Positions 19,716 through 30,155 of a stretch of 31,654 nucleotides of DNA are shown piece after piece (within the stretch, counting starts at the first letter, position 1; every line of letters begins with the position of its first letter). Position numbers and translations under genes: made by a program. The DNA comes from Branchiostoma floridae (taxonomy: Eukaryota; Chordata; Leptocardii; Amphioxiformes; Branchiostomatidae). The notes below the pieces were generated by a model. It made no database searches, was not told the DNA's origin, and saw only the letters and a list, made by a program, of their open reading frames with translations. Location: NCBI RefSeq assembly GCF_000003815.2, contig NC_049993.1, positions 17,445,745 through 17,477,398 on the forward strand, read 5' to 3'.

Positions 19716-21988
19716 ATGAAGCACCTGACGCTACCTGTTCACGTCTTCGCCCTCTTCGCTGTCTGTTACGGACAGCAACATTGCTGCTACCCTGACCAGT
19801 ACGACCTGAGGGAGTCGGAGACAGGGTGGAACTATGGGCCGGTGGGAGGGGTGTCGTCTTACCGAGGGTCCCGGCATGTTGTGTACGACTTCGTCCACAA
19901 GAAACTGGCGATTGAGGAAAGAACGGACTCCGGTGGTGTCCGACAGTACTATAAGATGATTTACGACTATCCAGAGGTATGTAAAGGAAGAGATCTTCAG
20001 ATTATGTTTTATATGGTTTTATACATGACGTCACAAACGCCATGTTGGTGGGCTACGTAGATCCAAGATGGCGGCCTGACAGTCGGAACGTAGTGATTAT
20101 AATACTGTATATATAAGAAACACATCTGTGGAATTTCGTTTAAAAAGAAAGAAAGAAAGAAAGGCGTGCACCCTTTCATAAATAAACAGATATTTATAAA
20201 TAGGTATCTTGAGGTTTGTTATATATATTTTCATGATTCATGTCAGCTTGTCCATGACTTTCTGTATCTTTTTCAGGGTGCCCATTATCTAATCATGGGG
20301 ACGGACTGCTTTAAAACCAAACTAACAGGAGACATGAAACAACACTGCATCCCAGGTTTGTTCGTGTTTTATCTTTTATTAAAACAAATAAGCATTACCA
20401 GTATCTTGAATTCTACAAATTATTTGCCCAATCAATTTCCGTCGCAGCCAATTGGAGATGTAGATTATTTTACAAGGACAGAGTTTCAACAAAGTGGAAA
20501 CCCACATATTCACACTTTGATTCACATTTTGTACATTCACATAACTCATTTAACTGTAACACTGAATTTTGATTAACTCTGTCCTCTTTATCATAATAGT
20601 TTATACGTTTATGAAGGTTAGACATCCAGGTAAAACAATATTCAAATACAAATCATTCTCTATAACTGGGTACAAAACGAATATTTACTTCCGGACGTTT
20701 CGAGTGCATCCGTGACTTCTCATTCTAGTGACATCCATCACTCTTCTTCAGCGTCACTCGAAACTTCCGGATGTAAATATCCATTTAATACAGCTGTATC
20801 GATTGAATTGTATTTGGTTAATGTTTTATATATTTTGATATCTAACAGCGTCTACCCACCCCCAGGGCAAGCATCCCATGTCGGTTCGTACGTGTACGGT
20901 GCCGGGGACTCGGGTGTTCTGGTGGACGCGTTCCTGTTCCAGGTGAAGGGGAACGTCACGTCTCACCGGGAAGTCACCAGGGCGGGCTGTCTACCCGTCC
21001 GCGAGCTGCACACGCATCTGGAGCCTGATGGTAGGTTGGGCTGTCTATGCGTCATTTTTTATACTCTCCAATCAGAATTCGAAGTTGGACAGAAAGATCG
21101 TCACCTTATTCTGACTTAGATAGCAAGGTTGTTAGAAAGTCAGACTTAAGTTTTGCAAGCAACAGACATCTAGGGTTTCTAGACAGTCATAAATGGCTAT
21201 CCTTGGCGACAAAAACGAAAAACTACAAAAAGATTCACAAAAGTATACTTCCATTCATATATCATATCAGATTAGTAAAGGACAGAAGAGAGAAAGAGAG
21301 AGAAAAATAGAGAGAGAGGGAGGGGGAGAGTGAGAGAGAGACAGAGAGAGACGCTCTCTCTTGTTTCACACTTTTAAGTACATGACAAACGTTAACACTT
21401 AACCCAGGCCAACAATTGACAATCTATTTACTGTCAAAAACTATGTTTCATACAAAACAATTGAATGAATCTTCTGCAATTCCCAGACAAGACGATTTCC
21501 ATGCAGTCGTTCACGTATGAAAACGTCACCACCACAGTTGAGGACCCGAGTGTGTTCACACCTCCTGTTCCACCATGTCCACCCAGACATCAGTTCACAC
21601 AGGTAAATATCCTCTACCTAGCGTCCGTATCTGTAGAGTGACTCTATCTTTGAGATTAAGGATACTGGCGAAGTGCATCATTTTGATTGAACATTAGACC
21701 TTGCTCGTACAAATTTCGCAGTGAACTTCCTTCCGTGGTGATGTATAATATGTTACATGTTACAGCACAGGTCAGAACATTTCTTTTTTATGTTTCTTCA
21801 TTTTCTTAATGGTCCTATTTTCTTTTTCATTGCCCTTTACATGAGTAGAAAACATGTTCGTAATATTGTTGCATTGTAATTAATTGTTAGCTATTTTCAT
21901 TTACCAGGATGTCCAAGATCCTGAGCTGTTGCAGTGGATTGAAAAGACGAAAAGGGAGCAGCGAATTTCAGATCCTCCCCGACTCTGA
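19716..21988 (+). CDS. Ependymin-related secreted protein (5 exons, 233 aa)
   Basis: Coding exons are 19716-19976, 20277-20355, 20866-21030, 21487-21602 and 21908-21988. All have GT-AG borders and matching phases, and sum to 702 nt. Residues 1-19 form a signal peptide ending in CYG. The mature protein starts with QQHCCYPDQY. Cys at 23, 24, 98, 111, 155 and 199 suit the conserved disulfides of ependymin-related proteins. The pattern 'Y.....r......YD......i.e' in exon 1, 'AGCLPV' in exon 3 and 'PPCP' in exon 4 also fit that family. N-glycosylation sequons are at Asn143 and Asn181. Length is close to the usual ~200-230. The family consists of secreted or lysosomal lipid-binding, calcium-sensitive proteins; the role here is unknown. 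Introns hold a GAAA microsatellite, a fold-back element and a polypurine tract. An AATAAA lies at 22516. The start is the only Met giving a signal peptide. Confidence 0.9.
20143..20164. repeat. GAAA microsatellite in intron 1 of the ependymin-related gene
   Basis: About five tandem GAAA units can be read directly. Confidence 0.85.
20681..20780. mobile_element. 100-bp near-perfect fold-back element
   Basis: The 26-base arms at 20681-20706 and 20755-20780 are reverse complements except at two positions (they share 'atatttac' and 'gtttcgagtg'). The middle, on the minus strand, reads CTGAAGAAGAGTGA then TCACTAGAA. This is the CTGANGA-stem-GAA pattern also seen near 27480, 30126 and 30709. It lies in intron 2 of the ependymin-related gene. 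Confidence 0.8.
21268..21350. repeat. Polypurine GA-rich tract
   Basis: A long run of AG and GA repeats in intron 3 of the ependymin-related gene ends in 'gacgctctctctt', so the 3' edge could form a small hairpin. Confidence 0.85.
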
Positions 21989-22708
21989 AAGAAACCATAT
22001 CTGTAACTAGCTTCAGTGCTACACGGGTGCACAAGACCAATATAGCCGTTTATTAAACACCAGCTCGACCATACTGTAAATACATGCGGATTCAATTGAA
22101 TGCTAGTGACAAATACACAGTTATAGGTCTTAAACCATTAACGTTAAGGTCAATCTTTGAATAACAATTTCAAGAGCTCAATGACACAACAGACCAAACC
22201 ACACCATGTCTGTGAATAACTCGTTTTCTGTAGCCGGGCAACTATCTACACCACGTAAACCGCTGTACGTGTCAAGTATTGTTTAGTAACATAAAGATAA
22301 ACAAGGGATATAATGTACATATTGACCCTTAGGTAACAAGGTCAAAGACCGCAAGGTCGTCGCGCGGCAACTACAATCACGAGACAATCAACGTTCCATC
22401 GAACATACAGTAGCAACCACAGAAGCAACGTTCTATCGAGCCAGCTCAAGCCTTACAACAGGCACTAAAGCAACCACCGATCTTGGCACTAAATTGTAGT
22501 TTTGTGAGTTCTCCCAATAAAGCGAGGTCATTCCACATGATGATTTAATATTTGATTTCTGACTTCATAGCACTTCGTTAAAAAAAAATTCAGGAAGAAT
22601 ACTGGATTGTAGGAGAAAAATGCACTTCTTGTAATTTTGAAGGTTGGGATTATAGATTAACTTTAACGTTACATATTTTATTTGTATTAGGTTAGGTCAT
22701 ACATGTAG
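21989..22708. other. 3' region of the ependymin-related gene, otherwise empty
   Basis: The interval to about 22540 is likely 3' untranslated region up to the AATAAA at 22516. Beyond it no gene was seen. Confidence 0.5.
22516..22521 (+). terminator. AATAAA poly(A) signal, ependymin-related gene
   Basis: This canonical signal lies 528 bases after the stop codon and is the best candidate 3' end. Confidence 0.55.
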
Positions 22709-22958
22709 TAGCCTCCGTTGGCGTTGCAGGCTCCGAACCGGGCTGTTTCTTATTTGGGGGACAATGGTTCGCGATTTTCAACGTTGGCTTAATGTACTCT
22801 TGTGCCGGGAATTGAACCATTTTGGAACGAGGCAAAAGTTAAACTAACGTCAACCGCAAACTCCCTTTCCCGACATATGAGAACCTAGCCAACGTTGAAA
22901 ATGTCGAACCTTAAAATGATTAAAAAACAGCCCTGTTCGAAGCCTGCAATGGAGGCTA
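22709..22958. mobile_element. ~250-bp fold-back element
   Basis: The left arm begins 'tagcctcc' and includes 'ttgcaggct' and 'gggctgttt'. The right arm reads 'aaacagccctgttcg', 'agcctgca' and 'ggaggcta', so arms of about 40 bases pair with a few mismatches. The inner parts 'ttcaacgttggct' and 'ccaacgttgaaaa' also pair. There is no coding capacity. Confidence 0.75.
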
Positions 22959-23596
22959 TAAAAGTAACGTCATTAGCAGTTTACGGTGTATCGTTATGTC
23001 CACACGACTGACACACCATAAATAGACATTGGCCCTGTGGCAATGTAGCACAATAGACAGTGGCAGCCAAACCCAACCATAATTACCCTTATGTGGGTGG
23101 TCAAACCACCTCAGTGCAGACGTGAATGACACACCGTAAGACACTGTAGTCACGACAGACTCCCTGCAAATTTAAGACAGCCGTCAGAGTTTGTAGTTCT
23201 GAAACAACATACATCCTTCTGTACCAAGGTTAGTCAATCTACTTCTCTGCGACACTACATCGTGCCTGGTGTATTTTTCTGATCAAATGTTTGGTTCCAA
23301 CGTCACAACAAAATGGCGACGAGGAAATGTCAAACAGTCAAAAAGCACTTGGTCAATGGGCACAGTCATTTCTTATCTGGTGTAAACCTTTTTTGGAGGG
23401 CAAAACTAGATTTACATTTACTTTAAGCCATAATTGATAAAAACGATAACGTGACATTCTCACAGAGTGTATATATCACCATTACGGTGGTATACGTTTT
23501 GAATCTCGGACACCTTGATCAACGTAACGTTACATATTTATCACCATAAAGGTCAGTTTGCCGTTTTATGTACTCGTCATTACCTTGCTTGCTCTG
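22959..23596. other. Upstream region of the first rolling stone-like gene
   Basis: No gene was recognised. From about 23500 the sequence resembles the region before the second rolling stone-like gene: 'atttatcaccat' occurs at 23536 and again near 27922. The duplication therefore includes upstream DNA. Confidence 0.5.
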
Positions 23597-23604
23597 TGAC
23601 GTCA
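23597..23604. promoter_or_regulatory. CRE palindrome before rolling stone-like gene 1
   Basis: TGACGTCA lies 117 bases before the start codon and is followed by 'gatcaggtgttgc'. The second paralog has the same palindrome 119 bases before its start, followed by 'ggtaaggtgttgc'. Its conservation after the rest has diverged supports a regulatory role for CREB/ATF-type factors. Confidence 0.55.
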
Positions 23605-23713
23605 GATCAGGTGTTGCGGGGGCGACAATTCTCGGCTCACGTGGTGCGACCTTGCTCTAGTGTACGTCTGGCCACGGGAGTGAAGCAAAAAGTATCCGGG
23701 AACTGAAAAAACA

Positions 23714-26152
23714 ATGGCCTGCAGAGAAAGGTTCCGACAAGAGTTTCGGCTCAAGTCATTCGGACTGGATCACGGGGATCACCAAGACTTTACAAGGAGT
23801 CCGGTAAGTTTTTATCTGATGGACTCTATGATAAAAGGTACACCATGGGCAACGTAAATTACTACCACAATAGAGGGAATATAAGAAGTAGCATTGCTAT
23901 TGACAGGATCGATTAGCTCTTTAAGTTTTTTCTCAATTCCTTATATCTAACGTTATGTAGATGGGCACTAAATCTGTACCTACTGGTACCCACCTACCAA
24001 GTCCCTCTGCCTACTTTAATCTGTGCAACATGACAATATTCTAGTGGTACAAAACACGTAAAAGGAAGTAACGTTAAATATATCACACACCAAGCACGAA
24101 TTGAATTTAACGTATGCGATAGGCCGTCATGCAATTAGTTGGAGTCCACTGTGCATTAATAAAGGGTTAATGCCCCGCCTTATCCTCGGTGTATATGGTG
24201 AGATAATCCCTGGTCAGGTGCGATAACCACCGAATAAACCACCGAGTGAGCGTAGCTGAGTGAGCGTAACTGACCCATTTAAGCAACAAATTCCTTTATA
24301 ATACATACATCCTTTATTCAAGACTTCCAAGGCTTGACATAAAGACAAATTCCCTTCTGCTGGGACAAGTGTGTTGCTATTCAATCCTAAGTTATAGTTG
24401 TACATATTCAATAAATTTGAAGGAATGTGAACAGTAATAATGTTTGGATTAACTCTAACATGGACTGCACACTGTACAAAGCATTCCTTTCTGCTGACGC
24501 ATGACGCCGTAACACGTAGATTGAGGCCAGGCAGGTGGGTATCGCTCCCCTGATTGGTCAGAATGCTCCTGGCTATATGACAATTAAGTATCAATCCTCG
24601 TCTACGTCAACATATTAAAGGGCTACAACATATATAACATAGATGTGATACATAACATAGGTCAACATGTGCAACTCGGATCAAAGACTACGCCTAACCT
24701 TACCTTTGAACCCAATTAACGGAGTATACATACATGCCTTCTCTGTTAAGAGCTACAATGGCGTGTTTGTTTATTTCTGTCGGTTGCGTCATTCCAAGGG
24801 ACCGACAAAAAGTGGCCATTATGGCCATGGCCAGGTGACCGCTATGCAAAGGTGGCCGCGAATATACAGGTTTGACTGAGTTTCAGTACGGTTGCGTCAG
24901 TGTGTACTAAACATTGGCGCCTCAAAATGATATAATATGGAGTAAACTTACGACACGAACTTTGAACGTAATACTCAAACTTATTACTTCACCACAAGAG
25001 AGTGTTTGTTATGTGTGTGTGTGTTTGTGTGTGCGTTTATGTGTGTGTGTTTATGTGTGCGAGTGCGAGTGTGTGTATGTTTGTATGTATGTGTGTGTGT
25101 GTGTGTGTGCGTGCGTGTGTGTGTGTTCGTTTGTAATGCAGCTTCTAACTTTATGCGCTCTACCAGAGGGCGAGGGGCTGAAAGAAGGCGAGGGGGTGAA
25201 GTATGCAATCTCTGGTTGTCTTGTTTCTAACTTCTTGCAGATGAATTGGAATGTGGCAGACAATTTTGATATCATGCGATTTGTCATTCTAGAGGGTATA
25301 TAGACGATACCTTTTGATCCCAACTAACCGCTGTTTTTTTTAATGTTCCAGTGGTTCAGCAGCCCCGTGCCGTTCCTGATCTACCGCGCAGTGATATGTC
25401 TGTACCAGGTCTGCACCTACGCGACTGCACACTCGCTCTACGCCCGACTCAGCCCCAAGTCACTGATCTACCTGACCGAACTGGGTTACATCATCCTCAC
25501 AGCCCACACTGTAGTCAGCGCGGTGCTCTGCTTCGTCGACTTCTTCTGCAGCCGATGTCGCGCGAAATCATCCGACGACCCCCCGACCTTTCCCGATGCT
25601 GACGTCACAACGGCGAGGTCTACCGACGCCATTCACCAAACAAGCCAGTCGCCCAGAATTCCGTGGTACTACAAAGGGTACTGGGTCTTCTATAACATGG
25701 TCTTCAGCGCCGGTCTGTACATCACGATTGCGTTCTGGGCATTGCTCGCGAATGACGAGGGTACTTTCAGCATTCTGTTCCACGCCATAAACTCAGTTGT
25801 CATCGTGATCGACGTTGTGGTCAGCGGGCTGCCGTACCGTCTACTCCATTTTGTTTACCCCTCAGCCTTTGGGTTCGCGTACATGCTCTTTACGGTCATC
25901 TACTGGGCGGCGGGCGGTACCGACTTCTTCGACAGACCTTGGATCTACCCGGTGATTGATTACGGAGGGAAGCCCGGACTGGCCGCGGGGGTTGCCGCTG
26001 GGAGCGTGTTGGTAGCCATCCCGCTGTGTCACGTGATCCTCTTCGGTCTCGCTCTTGCTCGCGAGATGTTGTCAGGTCTCGTGAGGAGGCCCAGCCTCAC
26101 TATCAGCGAGGACGTCCGAATGGAACAGCACCGAGAGGAAGAACGCGCCTGA
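23714..26152 (+). CDS. Rolling stone-like multi-pass membrane protein 1 (2 exons, 296 aa)
   Basis: Exon 1 (23714-23803) encodes 30 residues, from MACRERFRQEFRLKSFGL to FTRSP, and ends at a gtaagt donor. Exon 2 (25352-26152) follows 'tttaatgttccag' in phase 0 and encodes 266 residues. I place about six membrane spans, roughly at 38-60, 68-92, 138-165, 170-190, 195-218 and 240-265. A hydrophilic loop lies at about 93-136. The patterns 'FHAINSVVIVIDVVVSGLPY.LLHFVYP', 'FTVIYWAAGGTD' and 'WIYPVIDYGG.PG' are hallmarks of the rolling stone family, named for the Drosophila myoblast-fusion protein. Its biochemical activity is not settled, and a role in muscle here is inference. The start is chosen because it matches the paralog. 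The C-terminal tail is charged (MEQHREEERA). The 1.55-kb intron carries a TG microsatellite. Confidence 0.9.
24160..24600. other. Unidentified segment in intron 1 of rolling stone-like gene 1
   Basis: It holds a small tandem repeat (gagtgagcgta twice near 24244-24266) and a 126-codon minus-strand open frame. The frame's product I cannot place; it includes PAEGNLSLCQALEVLNKG. The sequence looks like a dispersed repeat, but no ends or partner copy occur in this window. Confidence 0.3.
25012..25133. repeat. TG/CA microsatellite, intron 1 of rolling stone-like gene 1
   Basis: A long (TG)n tract is interrupted by TT, AT and CG. Open frames on both strands are products of the repeat. A shorter TG tract holds the matching place in the paralog. 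Confidence 0.95.
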
Positions 26153-26166
26153 TTGCCCCTGCAATA

Positions 26167-26320
26167 CTGTAAATGTAGAAACTTTCGCGGTGGTTTTCTG
26201 TTGACAGTTTTCGCGTTGGCCGCTTCACCGCCCACTTAAAACCACCGCGACCAATTTTTTCATGGCTGTAAGAGAATGTATGGTGCTACGGCGAACCACC
26301 GCGAAAAGTTATTTTCCCAC
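26167..26320. mobile_element. Fold-back element related to the one at 15473
   Basis: It begins 'ctgtaaatgtagaaa' and then 'ttcgcggtggttttc', close to the end of the 15473-15629 element read in reverse. It contains two further 'accaccgcga' motifs that pair with the first. It starts 15 bases after the stop codon of rolling stone-like gene 1, so it probably forms part of the 3' untranslated region. The right end is uncertain. Confidence 0.6.
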
Positions 26321-26354
26321 TACTACACTAATACATCATATGCATCCCCGTATA

Positions 26355-27220
26355 CGTAGCCAGGATTTTGGTTGGGGGGGGGGTCTTTTTACTACTCGAG
26401 GACCCTTGAGGGACCATCGAGCGCCTCTGAAATGCTTTTTCCTGCATTTTGACAGGCGAAATTTGCTGGACGAGTTTAATAGAATTACTATTGAAATACA
26501 CAAGGTATTATTGAAATACACTAGGTATTCGGCGTAAGTCTTCATATTTTCACCGAAAATATGGCGGCGTGAGGCATCGCAATGGAGGTCCGGGGCAATT
26601 TTTAAATCTGGTCCTTCTGAAAAGGTATTTAAGACATTTTGAGGGACAAATTTTGTAACCAGACTTAGCTAAATTCAATGACATTTCTCTTACAGAAACA
26701 TTCTTTTGTGGTTGACGCCCCCCCCCCCCTCCCAACATATTTTCACAATGTCTAGCACCGGAGGCGTTTGCTGTCGGAAGGGAATTCCGGAAGTCCGGGA
26801 AATCTTTAATCTGGACCCTCTGAAACGCCATTTCCTGCATTTTCCGGGGCAAATTTTGCTGCTAAACTAAGCTAAATTTAATGATTTTTCTATTAAGGGC
26901 AACGCACCCACCACATCATGTTCACCATGTCCGCCCCCAATGCCGCAAGCCGACGCATTGGAGGTCCAGGAAATTTGAAATCTGGACCCTCTGAAATGTT
27001 ATTTTCCTGTACTTTCTGGGGCAAATTTTGCTGATAGGCCCACTAAGATTGAACAAAATGTCTATCATTTTGTGAAAAATGCAAATCATGACAATGCCTT
27101 GGAAAAAAGATGTTGGACATGAAAAAGCAAAAAAAGTGGACATTTGAGTGTCAAAAAGCGGACCTTTGAGCGTATTGGGGGGGGGCTTCCGCACCCCCTG
27201 AACCCCCCCCCTGGCTACGG
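26355..27220. mobile_element. ~866-bp element with CGTAGCCAGG ends, G/C runs and internal repeats
   Basis: The left end is 'cgtagccagg' followed by a run of G. The right end is a run of C followed by 'cctggctacg'. Inside, a unit of about 190 bases recurs three to four times (near 26430, 26590, 26780 and 26955). It has the core 'aatctgg.cc.tctgaaa', then 'ttcctgcatttt' and 'ggggcaaattttg'. There is no transposase frame. Open frames on either strand cross the repeats and are not genes. Confidence 0.75.
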
Positions 27221-27870
27221 GCATGATATGACTCCTTCCAGTCATGAGCCGTTGTTGAATGATTCGCATTAGAATGCCTATCAGCAAACTTACCTGAAGA
27301 GCAAAGAAGAACCAGTCGTTATTGCCACGAGGTGCCATACGGTCCCTGAAATGTCGGACCGTTAAAGAAGGCTTTGATTAAAACCTCATTGAATCATATA
27401 ATACTCCGTAAATAGTTGCATCAGGTTGGTAAAATACTCATATAGTAAGGTTCTTCTGAACACAATCAGAGTTGTGCTCACTTCCAACGTTTCGATGTCT
27501 GTCAGACACCGTCTTTCATGTAATATTTACTGTATGTACTTGTGAATAAAGAACTTGTTTGCCAACCTGATCAAATGATTCACCGGCATTGGAGTCAAAC
27601 TTGTATAGTTTGAAATAGAGATAAGCAGCTTTTGAACACTGTTGTTAACTTGAATTCTGCATTGAAATAGAAAGAGCATAATAAGACGAATGTAATGTGC
27701 CCTTATTTGTGCTAATGATGCATTCTAATGTATACGACTCATTACCATTGTTGAATGTTGACCCTCTAAAATCGCTTTCCTGCGTCACTCTATAAAAATC
27801 TCAGCCCTGGTGCAGTACATTTGATCTCCGCCAGGTGCTGAAAAACAGCTACTAGAACTTACGACTCTCA
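27221..27870. other. Intergenic stretch between the two rolling stone-like genes
   Basis: No exon was seen. It contains a hairpin motif at 27481-27515 and an AATAAA at 27545-27550. That signal could serve gene 1 or belong to a dispersed repeat. Confidence 0.45.
27490..27510 (-). ncRNA. Hammerhead-like hairpin, degenerate
   Basis: On the minus strand GGTGTCT (27510-27504), loop GAC and AGACATC (27500-27494) pair, followed by GAAAC (from 27493). The expected CTGANGA before the stem is degraded to TGAAAGA. The stem differs from the one at 30134-30150 by compensating changes. Confidence 0.35.
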
Positions 27871-27992
27871 CGGCATGTATCGCTGTATGCGTTTCAAATC
27901 TCTGAAGATCTGCATTTACTCATTTATCACCATTAAAATCAGAGTCCTGCATTACTGTATTATTACATCCTGGTCGTTATTTCGCTCGTCTT

Positions 27993-28000
27993 TGACGTCA
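27993..28000. promoter_or_regulatory. CRE palindrome before rolling stone-like gene 2
   Basis: TGACGTCA lies 119 bases before the start codon. It matches in sequence, position and following bases the CRE at 23597 in the paralog. Confidence 0.55.
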
Positions 28001-28111
28001 GGTAAGGTGTTGCTTAGCGACATGGTTCACGTCCAGGTCAGCTTCTACATGCTTGTTCTTGTTTATGTCTGGCCAAGGTGGGGAAGAAGAGAACACGCGT
28101 ACGGAGAAACA

Positions 28112-30008
28112 ATGGCGAGTAAGGGGCGGTTTCGGCAAGAATTTCGACTCAAGTCATTCGGTCTGAACCACGGACAGCCTCGTGACTTTACAAGGAGTCC
28201 GGTAAGACGATAGAAGGTTGCTTAATACGTTTTTGGTGTCAACAAGAAAAATAAGGGACACAACTCAAGTTTCGAACTCGACGTATAAAGACCTTAACTG
28301 AATGTCCACCAAAACTTTTAAAGATTCATCAGTTTTTGGTGAGCTAGGCCCTTTTGAAAATAGTTAGCATTAGGTGAAAGAGAACGAAAACCATGGACAA
28401 AAGAGAGTTGCGACCTGAGGTGTGCGGGCCAACATTAGGACCCTCCGTGCTCTGCTTGAAGTCAGATATCCATGTCTTTTCAGTTAAGACAACGCCATAT
28501 GGCCACGATGATTTTGAGTTTTCGTGGATATTCATAAAAGCTCCATACTTCTTATATTGTTGGGTTGTCCCCTTGAGTCTTCGTGATCGAGTCGGAATCT
28601 TATTGAGCACTCCTCGCGGAAGACTCTGTGGTGGTGAAAATTAGGTTAACGTAAGAGTAATAACAATCGAGGTAATATAAGAAGTAACACCCATTCCTAT
28701 CGTCTTTGTTCCGGCTCAATAGGCCTGCGTACATGGGGACCCAATCCGTAACGTTACCTACTTAATTACATTGTATTGTGACCTGACTCCGGCTAAATCT
28801 GTACAAAGGGTAGAACTAGGAGGCCCAGTAGCGAACTTAACCTTTATTTTCCCGACACGTTAGAACAACAGTGGCGTACTTATGTTTCAGCCAGTCAATA
28901 GGCTTACCAGGTACTAGTATTGGCGCCTCATGACAAATTGCTATGACGTGAATGTACAACACGCTTGGGATTTGGAAAGGCTAAGTAACTTTAATATTCA
29001 AATCTAATGCAGGAATAGATAGTTTTTGTCATGTGTATGTACGTGTCTGTTTGTTTGTGTGTGTGTGTAGGAAGAAAGGGAAGAAAGAAAGAAATGTTAA
29101 GATTGTTGCTGACTGTTCATCAATTCAAACAACAGACTCTCTTCAATATCATGAGATCTACCAAAACGTTAAGAGCTTTACATCGAAGCTAATATCTGTT
29201 TTTTTTCATGTTCCAGTGGTTCAGCAGCCCCGTACCGTTCCTGATCTACCGCACAGTGACATGTCTGTACCAGGTCTGCACCTACGCGACTGCGCACTCG
29301 ATCTACGGTGTCAGCCCCAAGTCGCTGATCTACCTGACCGAACTGGGCTACATCATTCTCACGGTCCACAGCATAGTGAGCGCCGGGTTCTGCTTCATTG
29401 ACGTTTTCGGCATCTCATGTCGCCCGAAATCGCCCGAAGACCGTCCGACTTTTCCCAACAATGATGTCACAACGGCGAGGTCTACTGATGCCATTCACCA
29501 AACAAGCCAGTCGCTCAAGCTTCCGTGGTACTACAAAGGGTACTGGGTCTTTTACAACGTGGTCTTTGGCATTGGGTTGTACATCACCATCGCATATTGG
29601 GCACTACTCGCGGACGACACAGGCCCTCGCAGTATCCTGTTCCACGCCATGAACTGTGTCGTCATCGTGATTGACGTGTCCGTCAGCGCTCTGCCACTCC
29701 GTCTGTTCCATTTCGTCTACCCGTCAGCCTTTGCGCTCGCGTATGTGATCTTTACGGTTATCTACTGGGTAGCGGGTGGTACCGACGTCAACAACAATCC
29801 TTGGATTTATCCAGTCCTCGATTACGGAGGCAACCCCGCAATGGCCGCTGGTATCGCCGCTGGGAGCGTCTTGGTTGCGGTCCCGCTGTGTCACGTGGTC
29901 ATATTCGGTCTCGCCGTTGCTCGCGAGATGTTGGCAGGTCACGTGAAAAGGCGCAGCGCCAAAGTGGATGTCCAAATGGAACAGCGTCGTGAACATGGAC
30001 TCGCCTAA
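28112..30008 (+). CDS. Rolling stone-like multi-pass membrane protein 2 (2 exons, 293 aa)
   Basis: Exon 1 (28112-28201) encodes 30 residues, from MASKGRFRQEFRLKSFGL to FTRSP, with donor gtaaga. Exon 2 (29217-30008) follows 'ttcatgttccag' in phase 0 and encodes 263 residues. It is a close tandem paralog of the gene at 23714: intron site and phase, membrane spans and the 'IYWVAGGTD' and 'WIYPVLDYGG' family motifs all agree. Small length changes lie in the first loop (SIYGVSPKS against SLYARLSPKS) and the charged tail (MEQRREHGLA). The frame stays open upstream to an ATG at 27875, but that extension has no counterpart in the paralog and crosses its promoter-like region. Therefore 28112 is the likely start. 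The intron is 1015 bases, with a short TG tract and a single satellite monomer. An AATAAA lies at 30436. Confidence 0.9.
28360..28480 (-). repeat. Solitary copy of the left-end satellite monomer
   Basis: Read on the minus strand, this segment carries 'atatctgacttcaagcag', then 'cccgcacacctcaggtcgca', 'gtccatgg' and 'tttcacctaatg'. These match the monomers at 6934-11310 in the same order. The monomer is therefore dispersed as well as tandem. Confidence 0.8.
29032..29070. repeat. Short TG tract, intron 1 of rolling stone-like gene 2
   Basis: A (TG)n and TTTG run lies about 150 bases before exon 2. It is the counterpart of the longer TG tract in the paralog and is followed by a GAAA-rich stretch. 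Confidence 0.85.
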
Positions 30009-30125
30009 AGCCATGGCCCTGTTTCGTGTGATTTGGCCGTGTATATGTAAATACTTGACGTTTGGGACCGCATCTGTGAGCAGCGACGCCTATCGGTATC
30101 TGTAGTGACAGCAGTCAGTATTGCT

Positions 30126-30155
30126 CTGAAGAAGGTGACAGGCTGTCATCGAAAC
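30126..30155 (+). ncRNA. Hammerhead-like hairpin, partial
   Basis: CTGAAGA (30126-30132) fits CUGANGA. The stem GGTGACA/TGTCATC (30134-30140 with 30144-30150) has one G-U pair and loop GGC. GAAAC follows at 30151. The outer stem I does not pair, so this copy is probably inactive. It lies about 120 bases after the rolling stone-like gene 2 stop. Confidence 0.4.

Noticed and set aside
24214-24594. 126-residue minus-strand open frame in a rolling stone-like intron
   Set aside because: No recognisable domain. It looks like part of a dispersed repeat and no exon partner was found.
25006-25323. Open frames with Cys-Val or Thr-His runs
   Set aside because: Products of the TG/CA microsatellite in an intron.
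25343-25351. ATG just before exon 2 of rolling stone-like gene 1 as a start codon
   Set aside because: These nine bases form the splice acceptor (ttccag) and occur in the same role in the paralog at 29208. The conserved first exon supplies the true N-terminus.
27875-28111. Upstream in-frame ATG extending rolling stone-like protein 2 by 79 residues
   Set aside because: The extension has no counterpart in the paralog and covers the conserved CRE/promoter-like region. The ATG at 28112 aligns with the paralog start.
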